Assembly: GCF_002764115.1 (NCBI RefSeq)
Contig: NZ_CP017940.1
Location: 3,818,501 to 3,882,500 of the forward strand
Length of the DNA: 64,000 bases
DNA from: Phyllobacterium zundukense
GTDB taxonomy: Bacteria; Pseudomonadota; Alphaproteobacteria; Rhizobiales; Rhizobiaceae
Direction of reading: 5' to 3'
Part shown: positions 9,685 through 18,820 of the stretch, piece after piece
Layout: every line of letters starts with the position of its first letter
How positions within the stretch are numbered: position 1 is the first letter of the stretch
Notes under the pieces: model-generated
Told to the model about the DNA's origin: nothing
Database searches by the model: none
Seen by the model: only the letters and a program-made list of their open reading frames with translations
Position numbers and translations under genes: made by a program

Positions 9685-10650
9685 ATGATGAAACGCCACC
9701 TGATCCTTTTCGCGACGAGTTGTTTTTTGCTCTCAGCTTTGCAACCGGCAGCGGCCGTAACTGTCGTACCGGAAGGCAATCGCAATGAGAGCCAGCCCGG
9801 CGTTCCCGCCGCTTCCGCCAAGCGGACGCGCGAGATGAACACCACCTATGAAGCGAAATATCAGAAGATCTACAATCTGCTGAAAACTGATTCCAAGCTG
9901 CGATCGAAGATTGCCAGCGTTGCCCGTACCTACGGGATCGATCCTGTTCACATTGTCGGCGCCCTTGTTGGCGAACACACCTACAATGTCGATGCCTATG
10001 ACCGCCTGCAGACCTACTACGTCAAGGCCATTTCCTACGTCCAGCAAGGCCTGAGCTTCGACTACCAGGGCGAGACCATTGGCGATTTTGTCAAACGGCC
10101 GCAGTTTTCAGCCTGCGCGCAGTTCAAGGACAGCCTGCGCCTATGGACCTGCCGTGAGGATGTCTGGGAACAGGATTTCCGGGGTAAGACGGTTGGGGGC
10201 AAGCGCTTTCCAGACAATCGTTTCAGCGCCGTATTCTTCCAGCCTTTCTACGCGGGGCAGAGTTTTGGCCTTGGCCAGCTTAGTCCCCTGATCGCACTGC
10301 AGATGACTGACATGGTAAGTCGCTATTCGGGACTGCCGAAGCTCGATGCCGACCATGCGGCGGATGTTTACAAGACGATCATGGATCCCGACCTGACGCT
10401 GCCCTATATGGCAGCAGCGCTAAAACATTCGATCGATGTCTACCGCCGCGTTGCCGACTTCGATATCTCGGGAAATCCGGGTATCACCGCAACCCTTTAC
10501 AATACGGGCGGCCCCGATGGGCGTGCGCGTGCGCTGGCCGATGCCAATGCTGCTCGCTTGGCCAATGGTGAAGAGCCGCTATTACCGGAAGAGAATTATT
10601 ATGGCTGGCTGGTCAATGAGAAAATCGACCAGCTTCGGGCGCTTTTCTGA
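9685..10650 (+). CDS. Secreted DUF1402 family protein
   Basis: A 321-residue protein with an N-terminal signal peptide (KRHLILFATSCFLLSALQPAAA). The body matches the rhizobial DUF1402 family: IASVARTYGIDPVHIVGALVGEHTYN, then FFQPFYAGQSFGLGQLSPL and ATLYNTGG. The GALVGEH and SFGLGQLSP blocks resemble the fold of lysozyme-like transglycosylases, with a conserved Glu after a helix followed by a Gly-rich strand. A cell-wall role is only inferred. It stands alone after the hslU terminator, facing the leftward XRE gene. Confidence 0.8.
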   Translation: MMKRHLILFATSCFLLSALQPAAAVTVVPEGNRNESQPGVPAASAKRTREMNTTYEAKYQKIYNLLKTDSKLRSKIASVARTYGIDPVHIVGALVGEHTYNVDAYDRLQTYYVKAISYVQQGLSFDYQGETIGDFVKRPQFSACAQFKDSLRLWTCREDVWEQDFRGKTVGGKRFPDNRFSAVFFQPFYAGQSFGLGQLSPLIALQMTDMVSRYSGLPKLDADHAADVYKTIMDPDLTLPYMAAALKHSIDVYRRVADFDISGNPGITATLYNTGGPDGRARALADANAARLANGEEPLLPEENYYGWLVNEKIDQLRALF

Positions 10651-10665
10651 TTGAAGAACCACCCG

Positions 10666-11037
10666 TTAGCGTTTGCGTTTTTCCGGTAAGGTTTTCAGCT
10701 TCTGGATCAAGCTCTTGGCCATGTCTGTGTCAATTTCGCCGATTCTTGCGGCCAGCAGGTTGGCAAGTTCCGTCGCTGCAGGTGAAAGACCGGCCGTATC
10801 GATGGTGATACGGGGGTCCGATATCATAGCCAATCGCTGCAGCTCTTCCGCCTCGTCCCAGATAATATTGAAATACTGGATAATGCGCTGCAACTTGTCC
10901 CACGTCGGTTGACCACGTTTTCCGTGTTCCAGTGCTGAGAGATAGGCCGCAGACACGCCGATTGCCTTGGCCATGTCCTTTTGCGAAATGCTGCGTTCGG
11001 CGCGCAGGTCACGGAGTTTTTCGCCAAACGGGGTCAT
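10666..11037 (-). CDS. XRE-family helix-turn-helix regulator
   Basis: A 123-residue protein with an N-terminal Cro/C1-type HTH at about residues 8-62 (LRDLRAERSISQKDMAKAIGVSAAYLSALEHGKRG). The tail contains TELANLLAARIGEIDTDMAKSLIQKLKTL, a possible dimerisation helix. It overlaps the upstream smr gene by 4 bases, so it is the last gene of the timA-mltA-smr-xre run. The target is unknown; autoregulation would have to act on the distant timA promoter or an internal one. Confidence 0.85.
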   Translation of the reverse strand: MTPFGEKLRDLRAERSISQKDMAKAIGVSAAYLSALEHGKRGQPTWDKLQRIIQYFNIIWDEAEELQRLAMISDPRITIDTAGLSPAATELANLLAARIGEIDTDMAKSLIQKLKTLPEKRKR

Positions 11038-11588
11038 GGCGCCTCCGGCGACCGGCGCATGCGGACATAAATCGCGCCCGTACCGCCATGGTTGCGCGCT
11101 GCATCCTCATAGCCATTGACCAGAATGCGGAACGACGGCGTCGCAAACCATAGAGGCACGGCCTGACGCAACACACCGTCGCTACCAAAAGAAGATCCCT
11201 TGCCGGTGATGACAAGAACATGGCGCAGCTTTCGCAGATGCGCGCGCTGCAGGAAACCGAGGAGGAGGCCATAGGCTTCGCTTTGGGTGAGTCCGTGCAG
11301 ATCGATTCTGGCTTCGATAACGACGCGGCCCTTTGCGATTTTCTTGTGCGTCGGGCGGTCGATCGGATGCAGACGCTGCGGTTGAGCCGGTTTTACATCG
11401 GAAATCGCCGATGGGACCGGCCTGGTGCTTTCTGGCGCCGATAGGTGAAGTGCCTTCTGTTCTTGTCGTTCATCGATCAAAAAGGTTGGCTTTTCCTTGC
11501 CCTTCAGCGGCCTTGCGGATTTGGCAACAGTCTCCCAGAGAATCCTGTCCTCCAGAGTGGCGAATCCGCCTAGCGCCTTCTTCTTCAT
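11034..11588 (-). CDS. Smr domain protein (MutS2-type small nuclease domain)
   Basis: A 184-residue protein. A poorly conserved N-terminal half precedes a C-terminal Smr domain at about residues 90-180: IDLHGLTQSEAYGLLLGFL (the LDLHG motif), VLVITGKGS, VLRQAVPLWFA and the glycine-rich GGTGAIYVRMRR. Smr domains are DNA or RNA endonucleases in mismatch repair and ribosome-rescue proteins; the substrate here is unknown. It overlaps mltA and xre by 4 bases each. Confidence 0.87.
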   Translation of the reverse strand: MKKKALGGFATLEDRILWETVAKSARPLKGKEKPTFLIDERQEQKALHLSAPESTRPVPSAISDVKPAQPQRLHPIDRPTHKKIAKGRVVIEARIDLHGLTQSEAYGLLLGFLQRAHLRKLRHVLVITGKGSSFGSDGVLRQAVPLWFATPSFRILVNGYEDAARNHGGTGAIYVRMRRSPEAP

Positions 11589-12685
11589 GCGTTTTGTGCC
11601 AGAAGGGAGCGCGGAACCAGCGCATAGAAATCGGCCTTGTGGCGAATGCCACCGGCAATCTCGCCCGCCGCATTGCCGGAGCCGGCAAAGAGATCGCCCC
11701 GCGCCGGGCCGACGATGGCCGAGCCGGTATCCTGCGCAATCATTAGACGCGCAAAGTGATCACCGCCGAAAGCCTTCAGATCAGGGGCGTGGATATAAAA
11801 TGGTGTCCCGAATGTGTGCAGCAGCCTGTCAACGGCGAGAGACCGGCCGCCGGTCAGCGGCACCTTGGCCGCGGCGATTGGACCAAGCGATTCATTATCG
11901 ACCTCGGCCTCGCGAAAGAAAATATAGGACCGGTTGTTCCACATCAGTGCCCGTGCCCGTTCCGGATGATCGGCAAGCCAGACGCGGATCGACCGCATCG
12001 ACATGTTTTCCGGCGCTATCTCGCCGCTGTCGAGCAGGATCTTGCCGATGCCGGTAAAACGATGCCCGGTCTTGGCCGCATAGGTGATGCGGCGAAGGCG
12101 GCCATCGGTCATTTTCAGTCGTGCCGCACCTTGAACGTGGATAAAGAAGGCATCGACAGGACTTTCGACGAACGCGATTTCCAGACCCTGGCCGTCCAAC
12201 GCGCCGCTTTCAATTGCAGGACGATCGAAATATTCGACGAGACCTGCCGGCGTTTCCCGGGCAAAGGCAAAATAGTGATCGAACCCATCGGGGCGGTTGC
12301 TGTCGTCGATATCGACGAGATCGGTGGGGCGGCTGAGAAATGGGACTGTAAACCGGTCGGTGCGAACCGGCGATGCTATGACCTCCGGTTCGTAGAAACC
12401 GGTGACGAAACCGTCATTCGATTCTGTGCTTTCTATTAGGGCCGGCTGAAACCATTTCCCGAAAAACTGCCGTGCCTGCTGATCGGTTTCGACCAATGTT
12501 TCACGTGAATCAGCTAAAATTGGCGCAAGCGCGTCAAAACTGATGCCGAGCGAACCCGACTTGTACGGCTTTTCCCGGACGCGCTCCGCAGAGCGAACGA
12601 AGGCGCGAAATGACTCCAGCTGGTTGTCATCTTCCCAGCCGGGACAGTCTTTGAAATCCACCGGCTGGAACAGGGGCGACAGCAT
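11585..12685 (-). CDS. mltA: Membrane-bound lytic murein transglycosylase A
   Basis: A 366-residue protein with MltA and 3D domains: FVTGFYEPEVIASPVRTDRFTVPFLSRP is the MltA signature and the C-terminal GDHFARLMIAQDTGSAIVGPARGDLFAGSG is the 3D barrel holding the catalytic Asp (AQDTGSAI). It cleaves the glycan strands of peptidoglycan with formation of 1,6-anhydromuramic ends. No lipobox is visible at the chosen start, so export may follow another route or the start may need revision. A parS-like sequence (12497-12512) lies within its 5' third. Confidence 0.92.
   Translation of the reverse strand: MLSPLFQPVDFKDCPGWEDDNQLESFRAFVRSAERVREKPYKSGSLGISFDALAPILADSRETLVETDQQARQFFGKWFQPALIESTESNDGFVTGFYEPEVIASPVRTDRFTVPFLSRPTDLVDIDDSNRPDGFDHYFAFARETPAGLVEYFDRPAIESGALDGQGLEIAFVESPVDAFFIHVQGAARLKMTDGRLRRITYAAKTGHRFTGIGKILLDSGEIAPENMSMRSIRVWLADHPERARALMWNNRSYIFFREAEVDNESLGPIAAAKVPLTGGRSLAVDRLLHTFGTPFYIHAPDLKAFGGDHFARLMIAQDTGSAIVGPARGDLFAGSGNAAGEIAGGIRHKADFYALVPRSLLAQNA
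12497..12512. other. parS-like centromere site inside mltA
   Basis: TGTTTCACGTGAATCA matches the 16-bp parS consensus at 15 of 16 positions. It lies about 6 kb left of oriC, on the opposite side from the other three sites. Confidence 0.7.
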
Positions 12686-12705
12686 GGTTATTCAGTCCCG
12701 ATTGA

Positions 12706-13401
12706 TCAGTCTTCGGCTTCGGTTGCGACCAGCTTCCAGTTCGGATCTTTCGAACGTGTGTCGCGGGCAAAGGTCCAGACATCCTTGACTTCGGCGACGG
12801 ATTCCTTGTCGCCATCGATCACATTGCCGTCCTTGTCGAGCGTTGCCGAAATCAGCTCGCTAATAATCCGCACGGTGACGTGGGACTCGGTGCCCTTCAT
12901 CTCCGCACCGATGATTTCCGCCTTGTTGATGCCGACGAAAGACGACTGCACCTTTTCGCCGCGCGATTCCCGGTCAGCAATGGCCGCGACAAAACCATCG
13001 AACACTTCGCGCGACAGCAGGGACTTCAGCGTCTTGCGGTCACCATCGGCGAATGACATGACGATCATTTCATAAGCCATTTTCGAGCCTTCGAGGAATT
13101 TCGCGGGTTCGAAGGATGGGTCAGCATTCTGGATTGCGCGCAAACCGTCATTCAGTGGCGTGCCCGGCTTGGCGATTGCATCGATTTTCTCGAAGCTGCT
13201 TTCCTTCACTTCACCGCGGCGCGGCAGGGAAACGACATTGTCGCCTGCCTTTGGCTTGTCATCGACCTCGGCTGTGCGCGTGTAGGGATTGAACGGTGGG
13301 CGCTCGTTGCCGGTGCGCCGCCCAAGGACCTTGCGCAGTTGGAGAAAGATCACCACCGCAGCCACGAAGAAAAAAATTGTTCCGAAGTCCAGATATTCCA
13401 T
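12706..13401 (-). CDS. Tim44/TimA-family putative adaptor protein
   Basis: About 231 residues. An N-terminal membrane anchor (YLDFGTIFFFVAAVVIFLQLRKVLGRRTG, first 30 residues) precedes a Pro/Lys-rich linker and a C-terminal Tim44-like domain from about residue 80 (FLEGSKMAYEMIVMSFADGD through VWTFARDTRSKDPNWKLVAT). This domain is shared with mitochondrial Tim44; the bacterial TimA role is uncertain. I prefer the internal ATG (MEYLDFG) since homologues begin there; a start at 13413 would add MAGD. It heads the leftward timA-mltA-smr-xre run. Confidence 0.88.
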   Translation of the reverse strand: MEYLDFGTIFFFVAAVVIFLQLRKVLGRRTGNERPPFNPYTRTAEVDDKPKAGDNVVSLPRRGEVKESSFEKIDAIAKPGTPLNDGLRAIQNADPSFEPAKFLEGSKMAYEMIVMSFADGDRKTLKSLLSREVFDGFVAAIADRESRGEKVQSSFVGINKAEIIGAEMKGTESHVTVRIISELISATLDKDGNVIDGDKESVAEVKDVWTFARDTRSKDPNWKLVATEAED

Positions 13402-13506
13402 GTCGCCTGCCATTCATCCCAAAGTTCGTTGCGGCCTTCGATCTTCCGCCGAAATACCAAAATCATATAGATTGCCAAACACAATCATACAAATGCTCAT
13501 CTTGCT

Positions 13507-13520
13507 TGCCTATATAGGCA
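13507..13520. promoter_or_regulatory. Perfect 14-bp palindrome in the timA/fxsA divergent promoter region
   Basis: TGCCTATATAGGCA is perfectly self-complementary and contains CTATAT, which resembles a rhizobial -10 element in both directions. It sits in the 177-bp gap between divergent genes. It could be overlapping promoter cores or an operator. Confidence 0.35.
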
Positions 13521-13578
13521 TGAAATTGACGCCGGGTATGGATAATATCCCGATATGTCCTCTGAAAGGTAAATTAGT

Positions 13579-14064
13579 TTGCGATCGTCTCTCGTGCCTC
13601 TGCTCCTCCTGGCGCTCCCATTTCTGGAAATCGCTGGTTTCATCGTGGTCGGCAGCAAAATCGGCGTGCTGGCAACGCTTGGTCTCATATTCCTGTCGAT
13701 CTTCCTGGGCGTCTTTTTGCTGCGCCTGCAGGGCTTTGGGCTCATCCAGAAAATCCGCGAGGAAACGGCCGCCGGTCGCACGCCGAAGCGGGAGCTGGTT
13801 CACGGCGTTATGCTGGTCTTTGCCGCGTTCCTGTTGATCATTCCCGGCTTCATTACCGACATTATCGGTTTGCTGCTGTTCATCCCGGCCGTGCGTGACA
13901 TCGGCTGGCGGTTCATCAGCGACCGCGTGGTTGTGGTCCAGTCCGGCGGCCGCGGTGCGTCCCGGCCCGGAACATCGCGCATCAAGGACCGTGTCATCGA
14001 ACTTGATCCGGAAGATTATACCAGCAAGCCGGATCCAGACTCGCCCTGGAACCCAAAGCCGTAG
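13579..14064 (+). CDS. fxsA: FxsA-family cytoplasmic membrane protein
   Basis: A 161-residue FxsA-like protein: two or three membrane segments within the first 110 residues (LVPLLLLALPFLEIAGFIVV, LATLGLIFLSIFLGVFLL, and LVFAAFLLIIPGFITDIIG, carrying the conserved PGFITD block) followed by a polar tail. FxsA in E. coli relieves F-plasmid exclusion of phage T7; its normal role is unknown. The start is TTG: an in-frame TAA lies at 13570-13572, so no upstream ATG is possible. GAAAGG lies about 9 bases before the TTG. Confidence 0.88.
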   Translation: MRSSLVPLLLLALPFLEIAGFIVVGSKIGVLATLGLIFLSIFLGVFLLRLQGFGLIQKIREETAAGRTPKRELVHGVMLVFAAFLLIIPGFITDIIGLLLFIPAVRDIGWRFISDRVVVVQSGGRGASRPGTSRIKDRVIELDPEDYTSKPDPDSPWNPKP

Positions 14065-14185
14065 CACGAATGAAACGATAGGATTAGAGTGCGTGCCTTG
14101 CCTCGCCAAGACACACATGCTAGCGAGCCATCATTCATTCGATAACCGTGCATAAGCGGACGTAACAGAAGAAGGTTTCCAGACA

Positions 14186-14692
14186 ATGGCTCAAAAGCCT
14201 GATGAAAAGGCCGGGAACGGCAACGAAGTGACCAATGGCGATGGAACTGCCCCGCAGCAGACGCTGAATATTCTGGCGCAGTATGTGAAGGATCTTTCTT
14301 TCGAAAGCCCTGGCGCTCCGCTTTCCCTGCGTCCGCGTGACAAGGCTCCCGGCATCAGCATCAATGTCAACGTCAATGCAAATCCGATCGCCGAGAACGA
14401 CTTTGATGTTGTCCTGACACTTTCGGCCAAGGCTGGAGAAGGCAAGGAAGTCCTGTTCAATGCGGAACTCGTCTATGGCGGCGTTTTCCGTCTCGTCGGT
14501 TTCCCTCAGGAGCACTTGCTGCCGCTGCTGTTCATCGAATGCCCGCGCCTGCTGTTCCCGTTCGCCCGTCAGATCATTGCCGAGGCAACGCGCAATGGCG
14601 GTTTCCCGCCACTGATGATCGATCCGATCGATTTCGCTCAGATGTTCCAGCAGCGTATGGCCGAAGAACAGGCCAAGGCCAAAGTCAGCTAA
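14186..14692 (+). CDS. secB: Protein-export chaperone SecB
   Basis: A 168-residue SecB that keeps preproteins unfolded and delivers them to SecA. The conserved blocks are [38 protein letters not shown], and [37 protein letters not shown]. It is convergent with dnaQ and shares the hairpin terminator between them. Confidence 0.97.
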   Translation: MAQKPDEKAGNGNEVTNGDGTAPQQTLNILAQYVKDLSFESPGAPLSLRPRDKAPGISINVNVNANPIAENDFDVVLTLSAKAGEGKEVLFNAELVYGGVFRLVGFPQEHLLPLLFIECPRLLFPFARQIIAEATRNGGFPPLMIDPIDFAQMFQQRMAEEQAKAKVS

Positions 14693-14716
14693 GCCGAACC
14701 TGCTTTCGAAAAAGCG

Positions 14717-14745
14717 AAAACCCGGGTCCAGGCCCGGGTTTTTTA
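14717..14745. terminator. Bidirectional terminator between secB and dnaQ
   Basis: AAAACCCGGG at 14717-14726 pairs perfectly with CCCGGGTTTT at 14733-14742, loop TCCAGG, with a T-run on the + strand and an A-run on the other side. Its right edge reaches the dnaQ stop codon. Confidence 0.9.
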
Positions 14746-15459
14746 TTGAAGTTCGAGAGAGGCGCTGCGTTCGTTCCAGATCGCCTTTTCGCCAATCTTT
14801 TCCACCAGCTTGGCGTGAGCCGATTTTTCGGCATCGGTCAATCGAGGCTGAAGGGTTATTGGCCGGCGCGAAATCGTGATTGTTCCCGCTGCGTCGCTGG
14901 CTCGTTGGTTGTTCGATTGATCCGCAATTGTCAGGCCGAGAGCCGCCTGTTTGCCGCCGATCAGCTCGATGTAGACTTCCGCCAGAAGCTGGGAGTCCAG
15001 GAGCGCCCCGTGCATGGTGCGATGGCTGTTGTCGATGCCGTAGCGGCGGCAAAGAGCATCGAGTGAGTTTGGACCCATCGGGTGCTTACGCCGGGCGAGT
15101 GCCAATGTGTCGACCACCCGATCATTGTGTATTGGCGGATGGCCGAGACGGTTCAGCTCTGCATTGACAAAGCCCATATCGAACATCGCATTGTGCGCGA
15201 TCAGCTTGGCTCCATCGATGAAATCGAGAAAATCATGGAGGATACCGGCGAAAAGCGGCTTGTCGGCCAGCTGATCATTGCTGATCCCGTGGACCGCGAG
15301 CGCATCCGGGTGCACGGTCTTGCCCTCGGGATTGATATAGACGTGAAACGTCCGTCCGGTCGGGAACCGGTTGACAAGCTCGACCCCGCCGATCTCGATG
15401 ATCCGGTCATCCAGCCGGTCCAGACCTGTCGTTTCCGTATCGAATATGATTTCGCGCAT
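14743..15459 (-). CDS. dnaQ: DNA polymerase III epsilon subunit (3'-5' proofreading exonuclease)
   Basis: A 238-residue DEDDh exonuclease. Exo I is IIFDTETTGLD (D8, E10 by count from MREI), Exo II is LIAHNAMFDMGF, and Exo III is HRTMHGALLDSQLLAEVY with the catalytic H. The C-terminal part links to the alpha subunit. The ATG at 15459 (MREIIFDTETTG) is the family start; the longer frame adds non-homologous residues. It is first in the convergent pair with secB and lies downstream of coaE. Confidence 0.96.
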   Translation of the reverse strand: MREIIFDTETTGLDRLDDRIIEIGGVELVNRFPTGRTFHVYINPEGKTVHPDALAVHGISNDQLADKPLFAGILHDFLDFIDGAKLIAHNAMFDMGFVNAELNRLGHPPIHNDRVVDTLALARRKHPMGPNSLDALCRRYGIDNSHRTMHGALLDSQLLAEVYIELIGGKQAALGLTIADQSNNQRASDAAGTITISRRPITLQPRLTDAEKSAHAKLVEKIGEKAIWNERSASLELQ

Positions 15460-15529
15460 GGAATCACCCTTGTGCCCAAGTTCCACGAATTGGCCCATTC
15501 GGGCAAGGGGGGATGGGTTCTGTCCCCGC

Positions 15530-16111
15530 CTATCCTGACAGGAGGCTGATAATCTTGCGGACCGCGGCGCGGGTCACATCGAAATCATGGCGCGTGTCGA
15601 TGACGAAATCCGCCCGGGCCTGCTTTTCCGCATCCGGCGTCTGACGCGCCAGAATGGCGCCCAACTTCGCCGGTGTCATACCTGGACGCTCAAGAACGCG
15701 CCTTCGCTGGACATCCGCCGGGGCCGTTACGACAAGTACCTTATCGACCCGGGTTTCGGCTCCGGTTTCAAAGAGCAAGGGGATGTCGAGGACGATCAGA
15801 TTTGCACCCTGTGACTGCGCATTGTCGCGAAATTCATTTTCTTCGGCGCGTACCAGCGGATGAATAATTGCCTCGAGCTTTTCCAGCGCTTCCGGCTTTT
15901 CCATGACCGCTGTAGACAGCTTGGCGCGATCAACCTTGCCATTTTCGGTGGTTCCAGGGAATGCTGCTTCGATCAGCGGGGCCGCAGCACCGGAATAGAG
16001 CCGATGCACTGCCGCATCTGCCGAATAGACCGGGATGCCTTCATCGACAAACATCTGTGCAGAGGTCGATTTCCCCATGCCGATGGAACCCGTGAGACCA
16101 AGGACGATCAT
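15530..16111 (-). CDS. coaE: Dephospho-CoA kinase
   Basis: A 193-residue kinase that completes coenzyme A synthesis. The P-loop is [12 protein letters not shown] at residues 5-16, followed by [20 protein letters not shown] and [12 protein letters not shown], all diagnostic of CoaE. It overlaps aroE by 4 bases, in the run maf-aroE-coaE. Confidence 0.96.
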   Translation of the reverse strand: MIVLGLTGSIGMGKSTSAQMFVDEGIPVYSADAAVHRLYSGAAAPLIEAAFPGTTENGKVDRAKLSTAVMEKPEALEKLEAIIHPLVRAEENEFRDNAQSQGANLIVLDIPLLFETGAETRVDKVLVVTAPADVQRRRVLERPGMTPAKLGAILARQTPDAEKQARADFVIDTRHDFDVTRAAVRKIISLLSG

Positions 16112-16956
16112 CTGGATTGTCCGCTTAAGTCAGACATTGCCATATCGGCCAGGATGAGCGTACGCAGTTCCGGCGTAACGTCCGGCCTGACGCCGAACCA
16201 GCGTTCAAAGCCGGGCACAGCCTGATGTAACAGCATGCCAAGGCCGTCGACGGTTTCGAGCCCACACACGCGCGCCGTTTTCAGCAGGGGTGTTTGCAGC
16301 GGCACATAGACAATGTCTGTCACCAGCGCGTCCCTGTCAGCAAGCGACAGATCGACAGCACCGTCTTCCTTGCCTTCCATGCCAAGCGAAGTGGTATTGA
16401 CGATCAATTCAGCACCTTTCAGCAACTCGGGAATTGCGCGCCATTCATGACTACTTATACCCGTGCCGAAACGGTCCGCCAGCTCGCGTGCCCGGTCAAC
16501 GGTGCGATTGACGATGCGGACATCATCAAATCCCCGCTGCTTCAAGGCATAGACCACCGCGCGACTGGCACCACCCGCACCGAGCACCAGCGCCGACTTG
16601 CGTCGATCCCAACCCGGACTCACCGCGTCGAGATTGGCAACGAAACCATAGGCGTCAGTATTGCCACCGCAGAGCACGCCCTCTTCGAACCACAATGTAT
16701 TGACCGCACCGATATCCTCGGCGGCCTCATCGTGCCTGGTGCACAGCGCAAAAGCGCTTTCCTTGTGGGGAATGGTGACATTGCCACCCGCATAGCCATT
16801 TCCTTGCAGACTATGAACGAAATCAGCAAAGCCTTCCGGCGCTATCTCGATCGCCTGGTAGGAACCAACCAAACCGTATTTTTTCAGCCAGTAGCCGTGG
16901 ATCAGCGGCGAGCGTGAATGGTGAATGGGAAGGCCCGTGACAAAAGCCCTAGCCAT
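16108..16956 (-). CDS. aroE: Shikimate dehydrogenase (NADP+)
   Basis: A 282-residue AroE that reduces 3-dehydroshikimate to shikimate. The substrate motif is [17 protein letters not shown], the catalytic lysine is in [11 protein letters not shown], and the nucleotide site is [31 protein letters not shown] and [16 protein letters not shown] are family blocks. The ATG at 16956 is chosen; the longer frame runs into maf. It overlaps maf by 8 bases and coaE by 4. Confidence 0.96.
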   Translation of the reverse strand: MARAFVTGLPIHHSRSPLIHGYWLKKYGLVGSYQAIEIAPEGFADFVHSLQGNGYAGGNVTIPHKESAFALCTRHDEAAEDIGAVNTLWFEEGVLCGGNTDAYGFVANLDAVSPGWDRRKSALVLGAGGASRAVVYALKQRGFDDVRIVNRTVDRARELADRFGTGISSHEWRAIPELLKGAELIVNTTSLGMEGKEDGAVDLSLADRDALVTDIVYVPLQTPLLKTARVCGLETVDGLGMLLHQAVPGFERWFGVRPDVTPELRTLILADMAMSDLSGQSR

Positions 16957-17542
16957 CGATTGCTCCCTCGTGACGTAATTCTGCAAGCAACGGTAAAAGG
17001 GGCAAGCCAACAATCGTAAAATAGTCGCCATCGACCTTTTCGAAAAGCTGCACCCCTTCCCCCTCATATTGATATGCGCCGACGCTCTGCAGTGCGACCG
17101 CACCGACACGTGACAAATGCCGACCGATAAAACCGGGATCAAGATCGCGCAAGGTCATGCGAGCGACAGAGACATGCCGCCACAGCGTCTGTCCGTCCCT
17201 GGCGAGAACAACCGCGCTGTTGAGGTGATGTGTCTGTCCCGACAGTTTCAGCAACTGCCGCCGCGCGCCTTCCATATCTTCCGGCTTGTGCAAGACCTGG
17301 TCACCGAGGGAGAGGGTCTGGTCCGAACCGATCACCAGCGCTGCAGGATTGCGCTCGCTGACATCGATCGCCTTTGCTTCCGCGAGAACCAAAGCCACGT
17401 CTTCCGGTGTAGCACCGCTGTTGTAGAGTGGTGCCTCCACCGCGCGCTCATCGATATCCGCGGACTGCGCGGTGAATGCAACGCCGGCATTTTTCAACAA
17501 CATGGCGCGGAACGGGCTTTTGGAGGCGAGGATAATGTCCAT
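16949..17542 (-). CDS. Maf-like nucleotide pyrophosphatase
   Basis: A 197-residue Maf/YceF-YhdE family protein. The N-terminal [19 protein letters not shown] and the [14 protein letters not shown] strand hold the typical phosphate-binding and acidic residues. Maf proteins hydrolyse non-canonical or canonical NTPs and their loss alters septation. The ATG at 17542 begins at the conserved motif; the open frame extends upstream to 17653 without homology. Confidence 0.92.
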   Translation of the reverse strand: MDIILASKSPFRAMLLKNAGVAFTAQSADIDERAVEAPLYNSGATPEDVALVLAEAKAIDVSERNPAALVIGSDQTLSLGDQVLHKPEDMEGARRQLLKLSGQTHHLNSAVVLARDGQTLWRHVSVARMTLRDLDPGFIGRHLSRVGAVALQSVGAYQYEGEGVQLFEKVDGDYFTIVGLPLLPLLAELRHEGAIDG

Positions 17543-17585
17543 GGTCTTTTCTTCGTTGCCGGAGATTAGGTTGATCCCAGTTCCG

Positions 17586-18419
17586 TTATCGTCCCTCGGC
17601 GCGCAGGGCAAGAACAGCAGCAGCTGTTTCTTCGATCGAACGGCGTGAGACATCGATCATCGGCCAATTGTGCCGGTGGCAGATCTGCCGGGCATAGGTC
17701 AGCTCTTCAATGATATTGGCGCGATCGAGATACTGATCGGCGTCGAAGCCGTGCGTTGCCCCAAGTACCCGGTGCTGACGAACCTGCGATATTCGTTCCG
17801 CTGAAGCGACCAGCCCGACAATCAGCGGCCTTTCGGAATTTATCAACACGTCCGGGATTGGAACGCCGACAACAATTGGAACATTGACGGTCTTGATCCC
17901 CCGGTTGGCAAGATAGATGCTTGTCGGTGTCTTCGATGTGCGCGATATGCCGATCAGAATGACGTCCGCCTCTTCTATATCCGGCGGTAGCTGGCCGTCA
18001 TCATGTTCCATCGTAAAGTTGAGTGCATCGATCCGCCGGAAATATTCAGCATTGAGAACATGCTGGGCGCCGACGCGTCGTCCCGCCGGCGCACCAAGAT
18101 AGGACTGGAAAATACTCAGGACCGGCTCGAGAACAGATACACAAGGAACACCGATCGCCGCGCAACCATCATTGATCATCGCGGCGAGCCGCTGATCGAT
18201 AATCGTATAGAGCACGATACCCGGCTCGGCATCGATCCCATCAAGGACCTTTTTGATCTGCTTTTCCGTCCGGATCAGCGGATAAACATGCTCTATGGCC
18301 CGTGCGTGGGCGTATTGTGCTGCCGCCGCGCGCCCTGCGGCAATGAGAGTCTCTCCGGTCGCATCAGAAATCATATGAAGATGAAAGTAATTTACCGGTT
18401 TCGTCACAGAAATTTTCAT
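17586..18419 (-). CDS. ppsR: Pyruvate, water/phosphate dikinase regulatory protein (kinase-pyrophosphorylase, DUF299)
   Basis: A 277-residue bifunctional serine/threonine kinase and Pi-dependent pyrophosphorylase family protein, which switches PEP synthase or pyruvate phosphate dikinase on and off. The block [14 protein letters not shown] and the P-loop-like [18 protein letters not shown] are typical. The start [19 protein letters not shown] is conserved among alphaproteobacteria. It is the first gene left of oriC and reads leftward. Confidence 0.93.
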   Translation of the reverse strand: MKISVTKPVNYFHLHMISDATGETLIAAGRAAAAQYAHARAIEHVYPLIRTEKQIKKVLDGIDAEPGIVLYTIIDQRLAAMINDGCAAIGVPCVSVLEPVLSIFQSYLGAPAGRRVGAQHVLNAEYFRRIDALNFTMEHDDGQLPPDIEEADVILIGISRTSKTPTSIYLANRGIKTVNVPIVVGVPIPDVLINSERPLIVGLVASAERISQVRQHRVLGATHGFDADQYLDRANIIEELTYARQICHRHNWPMIDVSRRSIEETAAAVLALRAEGR

Positions 18420-18820
18420 CTCCTGTTGATGGCTGGGGACAATCAGCCAAAGCATCCACAACTGATGGCAGCCATGTGAATTATTGGCAAGTCATCCACA
18501 GCGAGCCTGGCTGTGGATGTCTTTGTCGGCAGCAACAGGAATCTGGGGATTGTTGCGATAGTTCGCCTTTCTTCCGCAGGTTTCCACATATTTATTCACA
18601 GTTAGCAATATGTTAAGCCATTGTAATGATTATATTTATGGCAGTTTCCACGTTCTTCTCGAAATTCAACCTATGGTTTTCCTGAGTTTTCGCTGAAATT
18701 CAAGACTGTGGGAAAATGCTGGCATTGTGGTAATTCCCGATACAAACAGACTCTAAGAATCAGAAAAACCAAATTAGATCTAAATTTCTTTTTTGTAAGA
18801 CAAGGCCGGAGAGACTGACA
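18420..18820. other. oriC: Probable chromosomal replication origin (oriC)
   Basis: A gene-free interval between ppsR and hemE, the place of Caulobacter Cori and of origins in many alphaproteobacteria. Sequences like the DnaA box TTWTNCACA: TTATTCACA (18592-18600, exact), TCATCCACA (18492-18500), GTTTCCACA (18580-18588) and, reversed, TGTGGGAAA (18707-18715), each with one mismatch; weaker ones at 18452 and 18512. An AT-rich stretch from about 18595 to 18665 could be the unwinding element. GANTC (CcrM) sites lie at 18539, 18749 and 18757. The three parS-type sites to the right and one to the left fit an origin-proximal domain. Confidence 0.82.
18602..18616. promoter_or_regulatory. CtrA-like binding site in oriC
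   Basis: TTAG-N7-TTAA, one mismatch from the CtrA consensus TTAA-N7-TTAA. It directly follows the exact DnaA box at 18592-18600, the arrangement by which CtrA represses initiation in Caulobacter. Confidence 0.5.

Noticed and set aside
16957..17142. Upstream extension of aroE to 17142
   Set aside because: The added residues run antisense-free through maf and lack homology; the conserved shikimate dehydrogenase start is at 16956.
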